From Endobacterium cereale (lineage in GTDB: Bacteria > Pseudomonadota > Alphaproteobacteria > Rhizobiales > Rhizobiaceae), in NCBI RefSeq assembly GCF_009617585.1, contig NZ_WIXI01000039.1, forward strand, positions 62,001 through 126,000: a DNA stretch of 64,000 nucleotides, written 5' to 3'. Below, in pieces: positions 8,881-17,392 of the stretch; within the stretch, counting starts at the first letter, position 1; each line of letters opens with the position of its first letter. The translations under genes and the position numbers were made by a program. The notes beneath the pieces were generated by a model that was given only the letters and a program-made list of their open reading frames with translations, did no database searches and was not told the DNA's origin.

Positions 8881-9569
8881 GCTGAAAGCCTCTCATATGC
8901 GATGAGGGCGTCAGATACATTCCGGGCATTCACCCAGATCGGTTCGCCGTACTCAAGATTACGTTCCGCGACGACTAACGCAATACCACTAGGCTCGTGG
9001 AGAACAACAAACACCACACCTTCAATGATTCCATTCTGATCCAAGGCGTGGTTCAGGAAGCTCGTCACGCCCGGAAAGCGATCATGCATCAAAAAATCGT
9101 TGTCATCAGTCGTTATCATGCCCTCGTCGGCGAGTGCTTTGACCGCCTGAGGTCCAGCAGCCCAAATGGGTACCGGTTGCGAGTTGCCGTATCTCAAACC
9201 ATGCCGGTCTCTGCGCGGCAGATCTGTTGATTTGCGGTAGTCCGACAATTTGATGATATTTTCTGGCGGCGCTTTCAAAGCCGGGTCCTGACGAAACTCA
9301 ATCTTTTCTTCAGGACCTCCAAGGCTATGGGCGATGCTATCTGAGACCTCATAGAGAATACCCCTGAGGTCATCGACGAGCTCCAAAAGCTTACAATGTC
9401 GCGACCAAATGGCGTCGACTTGGCTGACCTCAAGTATACCCGCTTTTATTGCTTCCTCGAGTTCTTCATCGAGGTCGGTACAGCGATATTGTGCGATTGC
9501 CATTTCACCAATGACCTCGCTGAAGGCTGACAGGTCGTCGTGCAAGCTCTGAAGGCGTTTCTCAGCCAT
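8877..9569 (-). CDS. Hypothetical protein (230 aa)
   Basis: ATG at 9569 is placed eight bases after AGAGGA and is preferred to the longer frame from 9617. The first 90 residues are helical and acidic, consistent with a coiled coil. Residues 150-230 look like a compact alpha/beta domain. It heads a two-gene unit with the overlapping gene downstream at 8880. Its upstream side is an AT-rich gap (9570-9824) that probably carries the promoter. Family unknown. Confidence 0.5.
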   Translation of the reverse strand: MAEKRLQSLHDDLSAFSEVIGEMAIAQYRCTDLDEELEEAIKAGILEVSQVDAIWSRHCKLLELVDDLRGILYEVSDSIAHSLGGPEEKIEFRQDPALKAPPENIIKLSDYRKSTDLPRRDRHGLRYGNSQPVPIWAAGPQAVKALADEGMITTDDNDFLMHDRFPGVTSFLNHALDQNGIIEGVVFVVLHEPSGIALVVAERNLEYGEPIWVNARNVSDALIAYERLSA

Positions 9570-9824
9570 CGTAGTAATCCTCTGAATGATGGAATTAAAT
9601 GAATTGAGACGCACCATTTGTGCGCCACAAACAAAGGATCATCTGCAAAATACAGAACTTCAAGACATTTCCGTAGAAATTAATAAATATTATTTTGATA
9701 TTTGTAAAACAATGCCCCCAATTTCGACGCAACGTTATCTTTTTAATCATGTTTTTTCGATCACGGCATCATTACATACTCAAGCACCTTACAGAGAATT
9801 CGCCCGTCATTTGGATTGGCGCTA

Positions 9825-10730
9825 TCAGACAACTCGTCGGTTTGGCGGCGTGCTGGACGCATTGACATTGCGTTCGTCATCGACAGCAAGGATCGGAAAG
9901 CCACGAATGGCTTCCATCAAACCCTTCCAACCGATCTCATCCGCGTAGGCTATCACAAGGTCAGACACTGCCACCGACGGAGCACTATTAAGCGGACCTG
10001 TGAACTGCAGAATTTGATCGAGCTGGACTTCGAGAGTAGCCAGAGGCTTCCCGTTCGGATCACGTACGCTGTAGTAGCTGAAAAAAAGCTGCCCAAGCCG
10101 GCAGTCGTACTCACCGTTACGAAGGCAGTTGTGCATACGGGTGCCTTCTTTGCGCAAAGCACGTGGTGACAGAAGTTCTACGAGCGTGTGAGAGGTCCCG
10201 AGGTCAGCGACGAAGACCTCGTCATCCATGCCAAGCAAGATGTCGCCACCCGCCCTGGGCCGCGATCGAAGGCCCTTGTCGGCCTCTGCAAGAAGCGCAC
10301 CCAGGTCACGACACTTAATCAATTTCTTCGGAGTGCCGGTAATATCCAAATTATGAAGCCAAGCTGCGTTCTGCCGACGGGCATAAAGAAGCCAGTCGAC
10401 GATATGCCAAGCGTGGGGTCCGTAAAACTGCATCCAGAGTTCAGCCCGACGACGCCATTTCCGGCTAGCAATGTCTGCCGGCGATCCCCCGCGAGAAGGA
10501 CAGCCGTCCGTTTGATACCAGCTAGGATCGGCAGCGCCATGCGCGATATCGGCTGGGTCGTAGACAAGTTCCGGATTCCAGCGATCCTGATCTTGCCAGT
10601 ACCGCCAATGCTCACGCACAAGGCTTGGCCCCAACAAGTCCCCGATCGTGAACATATCGGCATTCGAGAGGTCAAGCACAGCCTTGAAATGCCTTGAGGC
10701 TTCGAGGAATTCAGGGTCACGCTTACTCAT
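9825..10730 (-). CDS. PcfJ-like domain protein (301 aa)
   Basis: The segment around residues 210-260 (LSPRALRKEGTRMHNCL, then YYSVRDPNGKPLATLEV) matches my memory of the PcfJ-like domain, whose hallmark is an MHNC motif followed by a Y-S-hydrophobic-R and ATLE strand. PcfJ was named on an enterococcal conjugative plasmid, and the domain is common on mobile elements; its biochemical role is not established. GGAGG precedes the ATG at 10730. The start overlaps the stop of the 10727-11050 gene, so they form one unit. Confidence 0.6.
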   Translation of the reverse strand: MSKRDPEFLEASRHFKAVLDLSNADMFTIGDLLGPSLVREHWRYWQDQDRWNPELVYDPADIAHGAADPSWYQTDGCPSRGGSPADIASRKWRRRAELWMQFYGPHAWHIVDWLLYARRQNAAWLHNLDITGTPKKLIKCRDLGALLAEADKGLRSRPRAGGDILLGMDDEVFVADLGTSHTLVELLSPRALRKEGTRMHNCLRNGEYDCRLGQLFFSYYSVRDPNGKPLATLEVQLDQILQFTGPLNSAPSVAVSDLVIAYADEIGWKGLMEAIRGFPILAVDDERNVNASSTPPNRRVV

Positions 10731-11050
10731 CGCATACCTCCGATCGGAAGTTTGCACGGGACCGGTATCAGCTTGCGCAGATGGCGCGCGAGCGGCGGTG
10801 TCTTGCAATTTTGTGCTTCAGACCGCCGGTGATCCACGTCTTCAAGCACTGGATCGAATGGCGTAGACGAAATGCCTGCAGGACGTTGCCTGATCCAGCT
10901 GGTCGCCTTTTCCAATCCTGCATACCAATAAGATTGCAGTGCATCCCACGGCACGTGGCTGGCGAATTTGCCACCTACGATGCTGTGAGTGTTGGCGATG
11001 ACGTCAAACCTGAAATGCAAGATCGCGGCTATTCCACACGGTCTAATCAT
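10727..11050 (-). CDS. Hypothetical protein (107 aa), coupled to the PcfJ-like gene
   Basis: I start this at ATG 11050, five bases after GAGGGG. Its stop overlaps the start of the PcfJ-like gene (ATGA), which supports it as a real upstream partner. The sequence begins MIRPCGIAAILHFRFDVIA and ends in a basic, proline-rich tail. No domain recognised. Confidence 0.4.
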   Translation of the reverse strand: MIRPCGIAAILHFRFDVIANTHSIVGGKFASHVPWDALQSYWYAGLEKATSWIRQRPAGISSTPFDPVLEDVDHRRSEAQNCKTPPLARHLRKLIPVPCKLPIGGMR

Positions 11051-11218
11051 AGGCATCCCCTCAGTCTCTGTCGCTGAGGTAATCGTGCGTGCAGGTGATG
11101 CAAATGACCACGTCATGATCTGATCACTACTCAAAAGGCAGTAATTTCGATTCACAAGCATGGAGTAACGGGGGGACGTCGGCGAAAATCGAGAACTTTG
11201 ATTTCTAATTATCGCGTA

Positions 11219-11602
11219 TCAATCAAGCGATTGGGAAGATGAAACCGAGGCGTTGGAATCAAGCGGCTGCTGATCATCATCACTCAGGTCATTGCCAATC
11301 AGGGGAAGGATGCTCTTAACATCAAGCCTGCGGGTCCTGAGGCGGACGGCTCGGACGACAGGGGCTGGTTTGCCGCCTCGCTCAACAAGTATTGAAGCAG
11401 CCATCCTCTCGATACCCTCGATCCGCTCAACGTTTTTAGCCTGTCCGCGTCTCTCAGCTTCGTAGCGGAATACGGCGAGGGCCGCCGAGAGCGCACTGTC
11501 GACCCTATCCGTCGTCGCGCCTCCGGTGGCCGCGAGTTTGGCTATATACCGTTCTTGGGCCGCACGGCCGAATTCGTTTGCTGGATTGCGTTGTCGCGGC
11601 AT
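11219..11602 (-). CDS. Hypothetical basic protein (127 aa)
   Basis: ATG at 11602 follows AGGGAAG with good spacing. The product starts MPRQRNPANEFGRAAQERY, is helical and basic over 1-95, and ends in a Ser/Asp-rich acidic tail (DDDQQPLDSNASVSSSQS). The layout suggests a small nucleic-acid-associated or adaptor protein, but no family was recognised. Confidence 0.5.
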   Translation of the reverse strand: MPRQRNPANEFGRAAQERYIAKLAATGGATTDRVDSALSAALAVFRYEAERRGQAKNVERIEGIERMAASILVERGGKPAPVVRAVRLRTRRLDVKSILPLIGNDLSDDDQQPLDSNASVSSSQSLD

Positions 11603-11738
11603 GTCTTCCCTGTCATCACTATCTCATCACTACCCATGAATTTTGACTAACAACGTGCAAGCGACAAACAAAGGTGCCCGCAAGTCGAGCCAATGTTGTG
11701 GCAAATTGCAAATGGGACGCGGAAGTCCCATTGATGAT

Positions 11739-12086
11739 TTAAGCCAAATCGAGAAACCTCGCGCCAATTCGCCCGGAGGTAGCTTTGCGCAGTGCGACGT
11801 CCGCCGTGTCGCCAAACACAGTCCTAAAAGCATTGCGGATCGTTTCTACTCCCTCGCCGTTGGCGAGAAGAATTTCCAACGCAGCGTCAGTCAGAGCCGC
11901 CCTGATGTGTTCCCGGGTCGGGAGAACCGTGCCTCCACTTAACGCCGCGGCGACTTTCTTCCGGGACTTTTCGACAGCACGCTTGTGATACTCACGCCGC
12001 TTGGGGAGGGGAAGCTGCCGTATAGAGGGAGGGGTGTAGGGGAGGTCGATTAGCTCAGCAAGGAGTCGGATCGTCAGGTCGCCCAT
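11739..12086 (-). CDS. Hypothetical basic protein (115 aa)
   Basis: GAAGGA precedes ATG 12086 with good spacing; the longer frame from 12125 lacks this. Residues 25-50 are very basic (LPLPKRREYHKRAVEKSRKK), and the C-terminal half is helical. It is the leftward gene nearest the replication region, reading away from it. A DNA-binding accessory role is possible from charge and position only. Confidence 0.45.
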   Translation of the reverse strand: MGDLTIRLLAELIDLPYTPPSIRQLPLPKRREYHKRAVEKSRKKVAAALSGGTVLPTREHIRAALTDAALEILLANGEGVETIRNAFRTVFGDTADVALRKATSGRIGARFLDLA

Positions 12087-12560
12087 GGCTTTTTCCTTCG
12101 CCGTGAATATTATCACGGTGCCCACCGGCTCTCATGGGCGCAACTGTTTTTCGAGTAAAGCAGAGTAGGGCGGGTGCTGTGTCCGGCATGCCGGCATCTC
12201 GGGTCAGAACCAGGGAAATAGTGAAGCGGTCCGCGAGTCCTCCGCCTCCTGCTCGACGATCGACCGGTGCGGCCATGCGCCCCGTTCTACTTAGAATCGG
12301 GGGCAAAAACCAAATCTGCTGGCTCGAAAAGCATTGTCACAACAGTGATCGTCAACAGCTTCAAATCCCATATATCCCGGTTTTCGATTGGAGCGCCTAA
12401 AGCCCAAAACCCATAAATCCCGCATATCAAGCCGCTTATCCGTTGAAAGCTTATCGACGGGATTTGCTGATGGATATTTTGGCGTGAACCATGTGAATTG
12501 TTACCAGGGATGAGCGCGCGCGACGTACATCTAACAGATCAACGCAGAGACAAATCACAA
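12087..12560. other. Putative replication origin region
   Basis: A gene-free stretch of about 470 bases immediately upstream of the initiator gene. It holds related repeats CCCATATATCCCGG (12367-12380) and CCCATAAATCCCGC (12410-12423), an inverted CGGGATTT (12458-12465), and a direct pair of GCTTATC (12434-12440 and 12449-12455) whose continuations weakly resemble DnaA boxes. Rep_3-type plasmids normally carry iterons here. I call it an origin from position and repeats, without measured evidence. Confidence 0.45.
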
Positions 12561-12584
12561 ACATAATATAAATTGGGATTATGT
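12561..12584. promoter_or_regulatory. Inverted repeat, likely Rep operator 1
   Basis: ACATAAT and ATTATGT form a perfect 7-bp dyad with a 10-base spacer. A near copy lies about 50 bases downstream over the initiator start codon. Rep initiators of this class commonly repress their own gene by binding such dyads. Confidence 0.55.
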
Positions 12585-12585
12585 A

Positions 12586-12617
12586 TTGACAGTAATTCCG
12601 CATGCCGGGACCATAAT
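12586..12617 (+). promoter_or_regulatory. Possible promoter of the initiator gene
   Basis: TTGACA at 12586-12591 and CATAAT at 12612-12617 look like -35 and -10 boxes, but the 20-base spacing is long. The -10 would lie inside the second dyad, fitting autorepression. If used, the transcript would have almost no leader. Confidence 0.3.
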
Positions 12618-12632
12618 CAAATTAGTATTATG
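12612..12632. promoter_or_regulatory. Inverted repeat, likely Rep operator 2
   Basis: CATAAT and ATTATG flank a 9-base spacer, and the right arm contains the initiator ATG. With operator 1 it shares the pattern CATAAT, one to two variable bases, AAATT, then ATTATG. Occupancy would block both transcription and translation initiation. Confidence 0.55.
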
Positions 12633-14231
12633 AGCTTCCAGATGAAAACCACACAAAATTCACTTCGTTCACTATTCCAGCCTGCTCCACGTGGAAATAC
12701 AGCCACTGCACTCGCAAAGGGAGCGGCAATAACTGTCGTCGCGCCACAATCGCCGAGGCCCGCAGAAATGCTGTCCGGTGTCACAATCGACAACGGGGAT
12801 GTCGATCTGACGTCTTTGGATTTGGCACTGCACGAGCTGCTTATCTCGCGAGCGTACGAGACAGATCGATCAATGAGCGTCGAGTCTTACGAGATACCGA
12901 TCGATGAGTGTCTCCGCTTCCTTGGTCGTGATGCACGCCGCGACACCCTCAACCGATCAATCGCCAAGATGAAACGAGTCGAGCTTTCCTTCACGGGCGA
13001 AACTGGCAGGACATATACGGGCGTGCCGATGCTGACGGCCTGGGAAGCAACGCTGAACTCGGAAACTTCGCTGGGTTTCCAGTTTGCCGAGCCGCTTCGC
13101 AAGCTGATGAGGGTAATGCCATCATACGGCTACATTGAGTTGGCCGCACTCGGGCGCGGCGCTATGCGCTCCAAATATTCCCACCTGCTATACAAACACC
13201 TTGTCCTGGAAGTTGCAAAACATCCCTGGGAAGCTGGAAACGACAATCGGTTCGAGATAACCTTCACTCCCGATGAGCTGGCGGCGGTTGTGTGTTTCAG
13301 GCCGATCAACGGCACCGTACCATTCGGTAAGCTCCAGGAGCGCGTTATCGCGAAAGTCGTTGATGACTTCGCAGGCGTTCGCAAGTTCGACCTCCGCATT
13401 ACTTACGACGGCCTTCCAGCTCCGAAAAAAGGGAAGACCGTTAAAGAGATCGAATTCGGCATTCGCGTCCACCCAAACTCGCATCACACCGTGCGAGCCA
13501 ACACCCAACATCTGCAATCGATCGGTCACCGTGTCGGCGCGCCGGACGAGCCACGCTTCCGGGTGAACAGCGTGTTTTGGTTGCGCGTGCCGCGCAAGTT
13601 CGCAAATCTCGGAATCGATCACTTTCTTGCACATGCCGCTTGGCTCGTGGCCTTGACCGAAGCACTCGACGAAAAGCCCTTAACCCCGGAATTCTCACGG
13701 CGGCGCTATCGTGGTCAAAATCTCCTTTCGGCGATAGACGTTGACGGTGTCGAGGCAGCAGCATGGGGCTTTTTCGCCGAGGAATCTGAGTTGGGTCGCG
13801 ATCTGATCGGATCGGACCTAGCCGTCCGCGGCAGGAAATCCGCCGAGAAAGCTCGGATTAAACGTCTTGAGAAACGAAAGAAAAACACGACGAAGGCGCC
13901 GACAGCTGGTCCGGATGCTGCGATCGCAGCCGTCTCGAATAGGTATGTGAGCTTTGAGACGTGCACGCATATCGATCTCGAAATCGATCAGGCGGCGAAT
14001 AACAGCGACCTTGACGACGTCATCTATCAACATTTGAGAACTGTGATCTGGAGCGGCAGCCGGCGGATCAGCCTGCGCGCCTATTTCTATGTTCCGGGAA
14101 CTTCTGTGCGAAGCCACTATCATTTCTGGGCCGCACCCGCGGACGAAGACGAGCTGGCGATGGAACTTCGAAAAATTGATCGCTGGCTGATCGACACACC
14201 GACATATCGGATCGAGACGGGAGGCGAATGA
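12630..14231 (+). CDS. Plasmid replication initiator, Rep_3-like (533 aa)
   Basis: I start at ATG 12630; the longer TTG frame from 12573 runs through operator DNA. Residues 60-270 show the pattern of two winged-helix domains of Rep_3-type initiators, including phrases such as YSHLLYKHL and FTPDELAAVV. A long C-terminal half after residue 300, with a basic lysine-rich linker near 410, exceeds the usual 230-400 residues of the family. The protein would bind the iterons and dyads upstream and recruit host replication factors. It leads a tight rightward run: the next ATG is one base after its stop. No repABC genes are visible. Confidence 0.7.
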   Translation: MSFQMKTTQNSLRSLFQPAPRGNTATALAKGAAITVVAPQSPRPAEMLSGVTIDNGDVDLTSLDLALHELLISRAYETDRSMSVESYEIPIDECLRFLGRDARRDTLNRSIAKMKRVELSFTGETGRTYTGVPMLTAWEATLNSETSLGFQFAEPLRKLMRVMPSYGYIELAALGRGAMRSKYSHLLYKHLVLEVAKHPWEAGNDNRFEITFTPDELAAVVCFRPINGTVPFGKLQERVIAKVVDDFAGVRKFDLRITYDGLPAPKKGKTVKEIEFGIRVHPNSHHTVRANTQHLQSIGHRVGAPDEPRFRVNSVFWLRVPRKFANLGIDHFLAHAAWLVALTEALDEKPLTPEFSRRRYRGQNLLSAIDVDGVEAAAWGFFAEESELGRDLIGSDLAVRGRKSAEKARIKRLEKRKKNTTKAPTAGPDAAIAAVSNRYVSFETCTHIDLEIDQAANNSDLDDVIYQHLRTVIWSGSRRISLRAYFYVPGTSVRSHYHFWAAPADEDELAMELRKIDRWLIDTPTYRIETGGE

Positions 14232-14232
14232 T

Positions 14233-15267
14233 ATGACTGCGAAGATCCCGGATGAATATTACCGTAGCCTTCACTCGCGACCCCACCCGGCAATCCTGCT
14301 GACGGTAGATGCCTCACTCGATATGAAGGATGGGGTGGCAGTGTCGCGGGGGATCGGTGAGTACCTGGAGCAGACACCGGACACTGGCAACGAACTCCCG
14401 GTTTGGGTCCGATTTGTCGATCTCGATACGGTCAACGTCTATTCCCTGCAGTCCTATTTTTGCCCGACAGACAAGCTGTTCCTCGCAAAGCTGGTGACGG
14501 AGATCGGCGCTGTAAAAAAACACATATCGGTACCCTCGTTTGATTTCCGCGCAAGGCAGTATCCAAAGAAAACGCAACGAGCGACACCAGCGTCCCCACG
14601 CCTCAAGCGAGAGACGCATTCGGACAATATGATGCACCTAGATCCGAACCGACTGCCGCTCAACCTCAGATTTTTCGTATGCCCGCAGGCGCAAATCGAA
14701 GCGAAACAGCTAGGGACCATTTACAGCCGGTGGCCGTTCTACGGGTTCAACGGCGGCGACCTCCTTGAATTTGCTAACAAGCTCGTTGCCGAATTCGAGG
14801 AGCGCTATCCCAATCTTGCCAAAGCCGACAAAGCCATCGGCGGACGTCTAACCAAGGTGATTTCGGAACTGGGGAAACAGCCGCACCAACCGGCATTCGA
14901 GTTGAGGCAATTTTGGACCGCCGTCAAACACGGCTACGTGTCTGTATGGTCAGATCTTGCAGATAATCTCCTTGGGCAGATCGCCTGCGGAAAGGTTGAT
15001 GCCTACCGGTGGCATGAGGAGGTGGTCGAAACTGCCGCTGAGACGCATCTTTACGGTGATCTGACATCACGAGGTACAAGACCGGTCGCCGCAAACCTCA
15101 TCCCGATCCATCGCCCTCCGTCGGTATCATGTGAGCTTTGGAATGCGGTGCCGTCCGACATGCAGCGCGAAGCGGTCGAATTCGCGGCCCGCCGTCTCAG
15201 GTGCGGCATACATCCAGAGGACGCAATTGTAGATTTCGTATCTAAATTTTCGATCTCGCAAAATTAA
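14233..15267 (+). CDS. Hypothetical protein in the rep operon (344 aa)
   Basis: Begins one base after the initiator stop, so it must be co-transcribed and probably coupled. Residues 1-95 form one likely domain and residues 130-340 another; the linker between them is basic (RARQYPKKTQRATPASPRLKR has many positive charges). No motif for a ParA ATPase, ParB or nuclease is present. A role in plasmid maintenance is an inference from position. Confidence 0.55.
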   Translation: MTAKIPDEYYRSLHSRPHPAILLTVDASLDMKDGVAVSRGIGEYLEQTPDTGNELPVWVRFVDLDTVNVYSLQSYFCPTDKLFLAKLVTEIGAVKKHISVPSFDFRARQYPKKTQRATPASPRLKRETHSDNMMHLDPNRLPLNLRFFVCPQAQIEAKQLGTIYSRWPFYGFNGGDLLEFANKLVAEFEERYPNLAKADKAIGGRLTKVISELGKQPHQPAFELRQFWTAVKHGYVSVWSDLADNLLGQIACGKVDAYRWHEEVVETAAETHLYGDLTSRGTRPVAANLIPIHRPPSVSCELWNAVPSDMQREAVEFAARRLRCGIHPEDAIVDFVSKFSISQN

Positions 15268-15339
15268 CCGGGCCGGTGCTCGCCGCGTTGACGTCGCAAA
15301 TCGAGCCCGGCATAACATGAAAACAACGGAGACAACGTC

Positions 15340-15369
15340 ATGACGAACGCCTTGCGAATAGCCCGATAG
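15340..15369 (+). other. Possible nine-residue leader peptide (MTNALRIAR)
   Basis: A mini-frame with a fair ribosome binding site (ACGGAGA) lies in the only sizeable gap of the rep operon, 61 bases before the AAA+ protease gene. It is followed by a small GCCGATCGGC palindrome. It might influence expression of the next gene, but chance cannot be excluded. Confidence 0.2.
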
Positions 15370-15429
15370 CCCTCACGCCCCGCCGATCGGCGGTGCGAAG
15401 CTATCATTGTTATTCCAGGAGCTCTCGGT

Positions 15430-17376
15430 ATGTCTCGTTACGACACCAAGCCCACGATCGAAAGCGCTATCGCACGCCTCCACCTGATGGAAGTGCTCGA
15501 CAACCTCGGCCAACAGCCTCAGGGCATCTATATCGTCACTGTGCCAGGAGACAAGACCGAGGCCGAATACTGGCTCCAGCCCGCGCTCGCTCTGGCCCGC
15601 GAATTTCGGGACAGTGCGAAAGTGGATGTAAGTGAAATCGACTTCGACGACGAGAGCTCTTACGTTCAGAGCGCGTTGGACGCAGTATTGCTGACGTCGG
15701 ATGGGTTGTATTCGGGGTTTGTGGGCTCGCGATGCCAGGTTTACCTCACCGACGAAGGCCATGCGGATCTGAGGCACCCGTCGGTGCGTCTCGCCGATGG
15801 CATCATCGACATCGAGTTGCGACCAGAACTCGTGGCGCTGGCCGCCGCAGAACACGGCCGCTCTCTATCGTTGGACGAGGCGCAACTCTTGTGCCGCATG
15901 CCGCGTAAAGCGCGTCGTTTGGCATTCGCCAGCCCCCGACCGATCTCCGAAAGTTATGACCTGCACGAGATTGCGGCCTGTCAGGAGGCTAAGCTCGCGG
16001 CTGCCGCAATGCAGGCCGAGAAAAGCAAAAAGAAGGGCGCGCAGAAGGAAGCCCAACCCGCGACCGGTGTCGCTCTTGAAGACCTTTTCGGTTACGGCGC
16101 GGCGAAGGATTGGGGCCTTGAAGTCGTTCGCGACCTCAAGGACTTCAAGGACGGCCACATCGATTGGAAAGACGTTGACGGGGCCGTTCTTCTCAGTGGA
16201 CCTCCTGGTTGCGGCAAGACAACATTCGCCAAGGCGTTGGCGGTCAGCGCCAGCGCTCATTTCGTAAGCGGATCTTATTCTGAATGGCAATCCGCGGGTC
16301 ACCAGGGAGATATGCTTGCAGCAATGCGGGCGGCGTTTGATGAGGCTCGCCGCTGTGCACCCTCGGTTCTGCTGGTCGACGAAGTCGATGCATTCGTCGC
16401 TCGAGGTGGAGAGCGGCACGATAGCTATCTGCGCGGTATCGTGAACGGATTTTTAGAACTTCTCGACGGCAGCTTCGATCGTAGCGGTGTTGTTGTGGTC
16501 GCGGCAACCAATGATCCCGACTGCTTGGATCCTGCTGTTCGCCGTTCTGGCCGTCTTGACCGCCATATCCAGATCGGGCTGCCGGACGAAGAGGCAAGAA
16601 CGGCAATCCTCGCGCAGCATCTTGGTGTTTCCACCGATGATTTCCCACTCGGTTTGTTCCGGCGGAAAACAGAAGGAATGAGCGGCGCAGATCTCGAACG
16701 CCTGGCTCGCGACGCGCGACGCATCGCCCGTCGGAATGGAGGTATCCTCAAGCACAGTCACCTCGCAAAAGCCTTGCCCCGCCGCGTCGCAAGAACGCCA
16801 GAGAATGTTCGCTTGATTGCGGTCCATGAGATTGGCCACGCCGTCGTTGGGGTTGTCTTGGGCATCGAGCGTCTCGCGGAAGTACGTATCAAGCGTGACT
16901 ACGATCCCAACGCTCAGGAACAGACGGCCGGCGCTGCCTGTTTCGAATTCGACCCTCTCAAGCACCGCGATAAGTCATGGTTTGCTTCGAAGGCAGCTCA
17001 ACTCCTTGGCGGCATGGCAGCCGAACAGGTCGTCTATGGCTCTCATGGAACGGGGGCAATTGCCGACCTTTCTCAGGCTAGCCGCATGCTCGCATTCGGC
17101 CTCACCGCGGCAGGACTTGGAGAGACTCTTGTCTCCAGCGGCCGGACGGAACAAACCGAACTCGAGGAGGCACTGCGCTACGATCACCTGCTTGCGCACC
17201 GCGTGGACGAAATCTTGCAGGACCAACTCTCCCGGGCCCAGGAAATTCTCCAGCGGAATCGTGTGGCGTTCAACAGTCTTGTGGAAGCGCTCGTTCAGGG
17301 GACCCGCTTGTCTGGTGCCGATGTCGAAGAGGCGTTGCGCAGCCATGCCCCGACCCAGTTGTCGCAGGCGATGTGA
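15430..17376 (+). CDS. FtsH-like AAA+ zinc metalloprotease without membrane segment (648 aa)
   Basis: ATP-dependent protease of the FtsH/M41 type. The AAA+ domain has Walker A GPPGCGKT (257-264), Walker B LLVDEVD near 318, and an FtsH-like arginine-finger region (RRSGRLDRHI). The peptidase domain has the zinc motif HEIGH (466-470), and a DLSQAS segment supplies the expected third ligand. The N-terminal 200 residues contain no transmembrane helix, unlike cellular FtsH, and form a separate domain of unknown type. AGGAG precedes the ATG by nine bases. It sits in the rep operon, so substrates may be plasmid or host proteins tied to replication, stability or defence; that is inference. Confidence 0.85.
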   Translation: MSRYDTKPTIESAIARLHLMEVLDNLGQQPQGIYIVTVPGDKTEAEYWLQPALALAREFRDSAKVDVSEIDFDDESSYVQSALDAVLLTSDGLYSGFVGSRCQVYLTDEGHADLRHPSVRLADGIIDIELRPELVALAAAEHGRSLSLDEAQLLCRMPRKARRLAFASPRPISESYDLHEIAACQEAKLAAAAMQAEKSKKKGAQKEAQPATGVALEDLFGYGAAKDWGLEVVRDLKDFKDGHIDWKDVDGAVLLSGPPGCGKTTFAKALAVSASAHFVSGSYSEWQSAGHQGDMLAAMRAAFDEARRCAPSVLLVDEVDAFVARGGERHDSYLRGIVNGFLELLDGSFDRSGVVVVAATNDPDCLDPAVRRSGRLDRHIQIGLPDEEARTAILAQHLGVSTDDFPLGLFRRKTEGMSGADLERLARDARRIARRNGGILKHSHLAKALPRRVARTPENVRLIAVHEIGHAVVGVVLGIERLAEVRIKRDYDPNAQEQTAGAACFEFDPLKHRDKSWFASKAAQLLGGMAAEQVVYGSHGTGAIADLSQASRMLAFGLTAAGLGETLVSSGRTEQTELEEALRYDHLLAHRVDEILQDQLSRAQEILQRNRVAFNSLVEALVQGTRLSGADVEEALRSHAPTQLSQAM

Positions 17377-17392
17377 GAGGAGGGTAGGGCAC

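Noticed and set aside
12573..12629. TTG start extending the initiator by 19 residues
   Set aside because: It translates the operator dyads, and ATG 12630 coincides with the second dyad arm; the extra peptide has no domain-like character.
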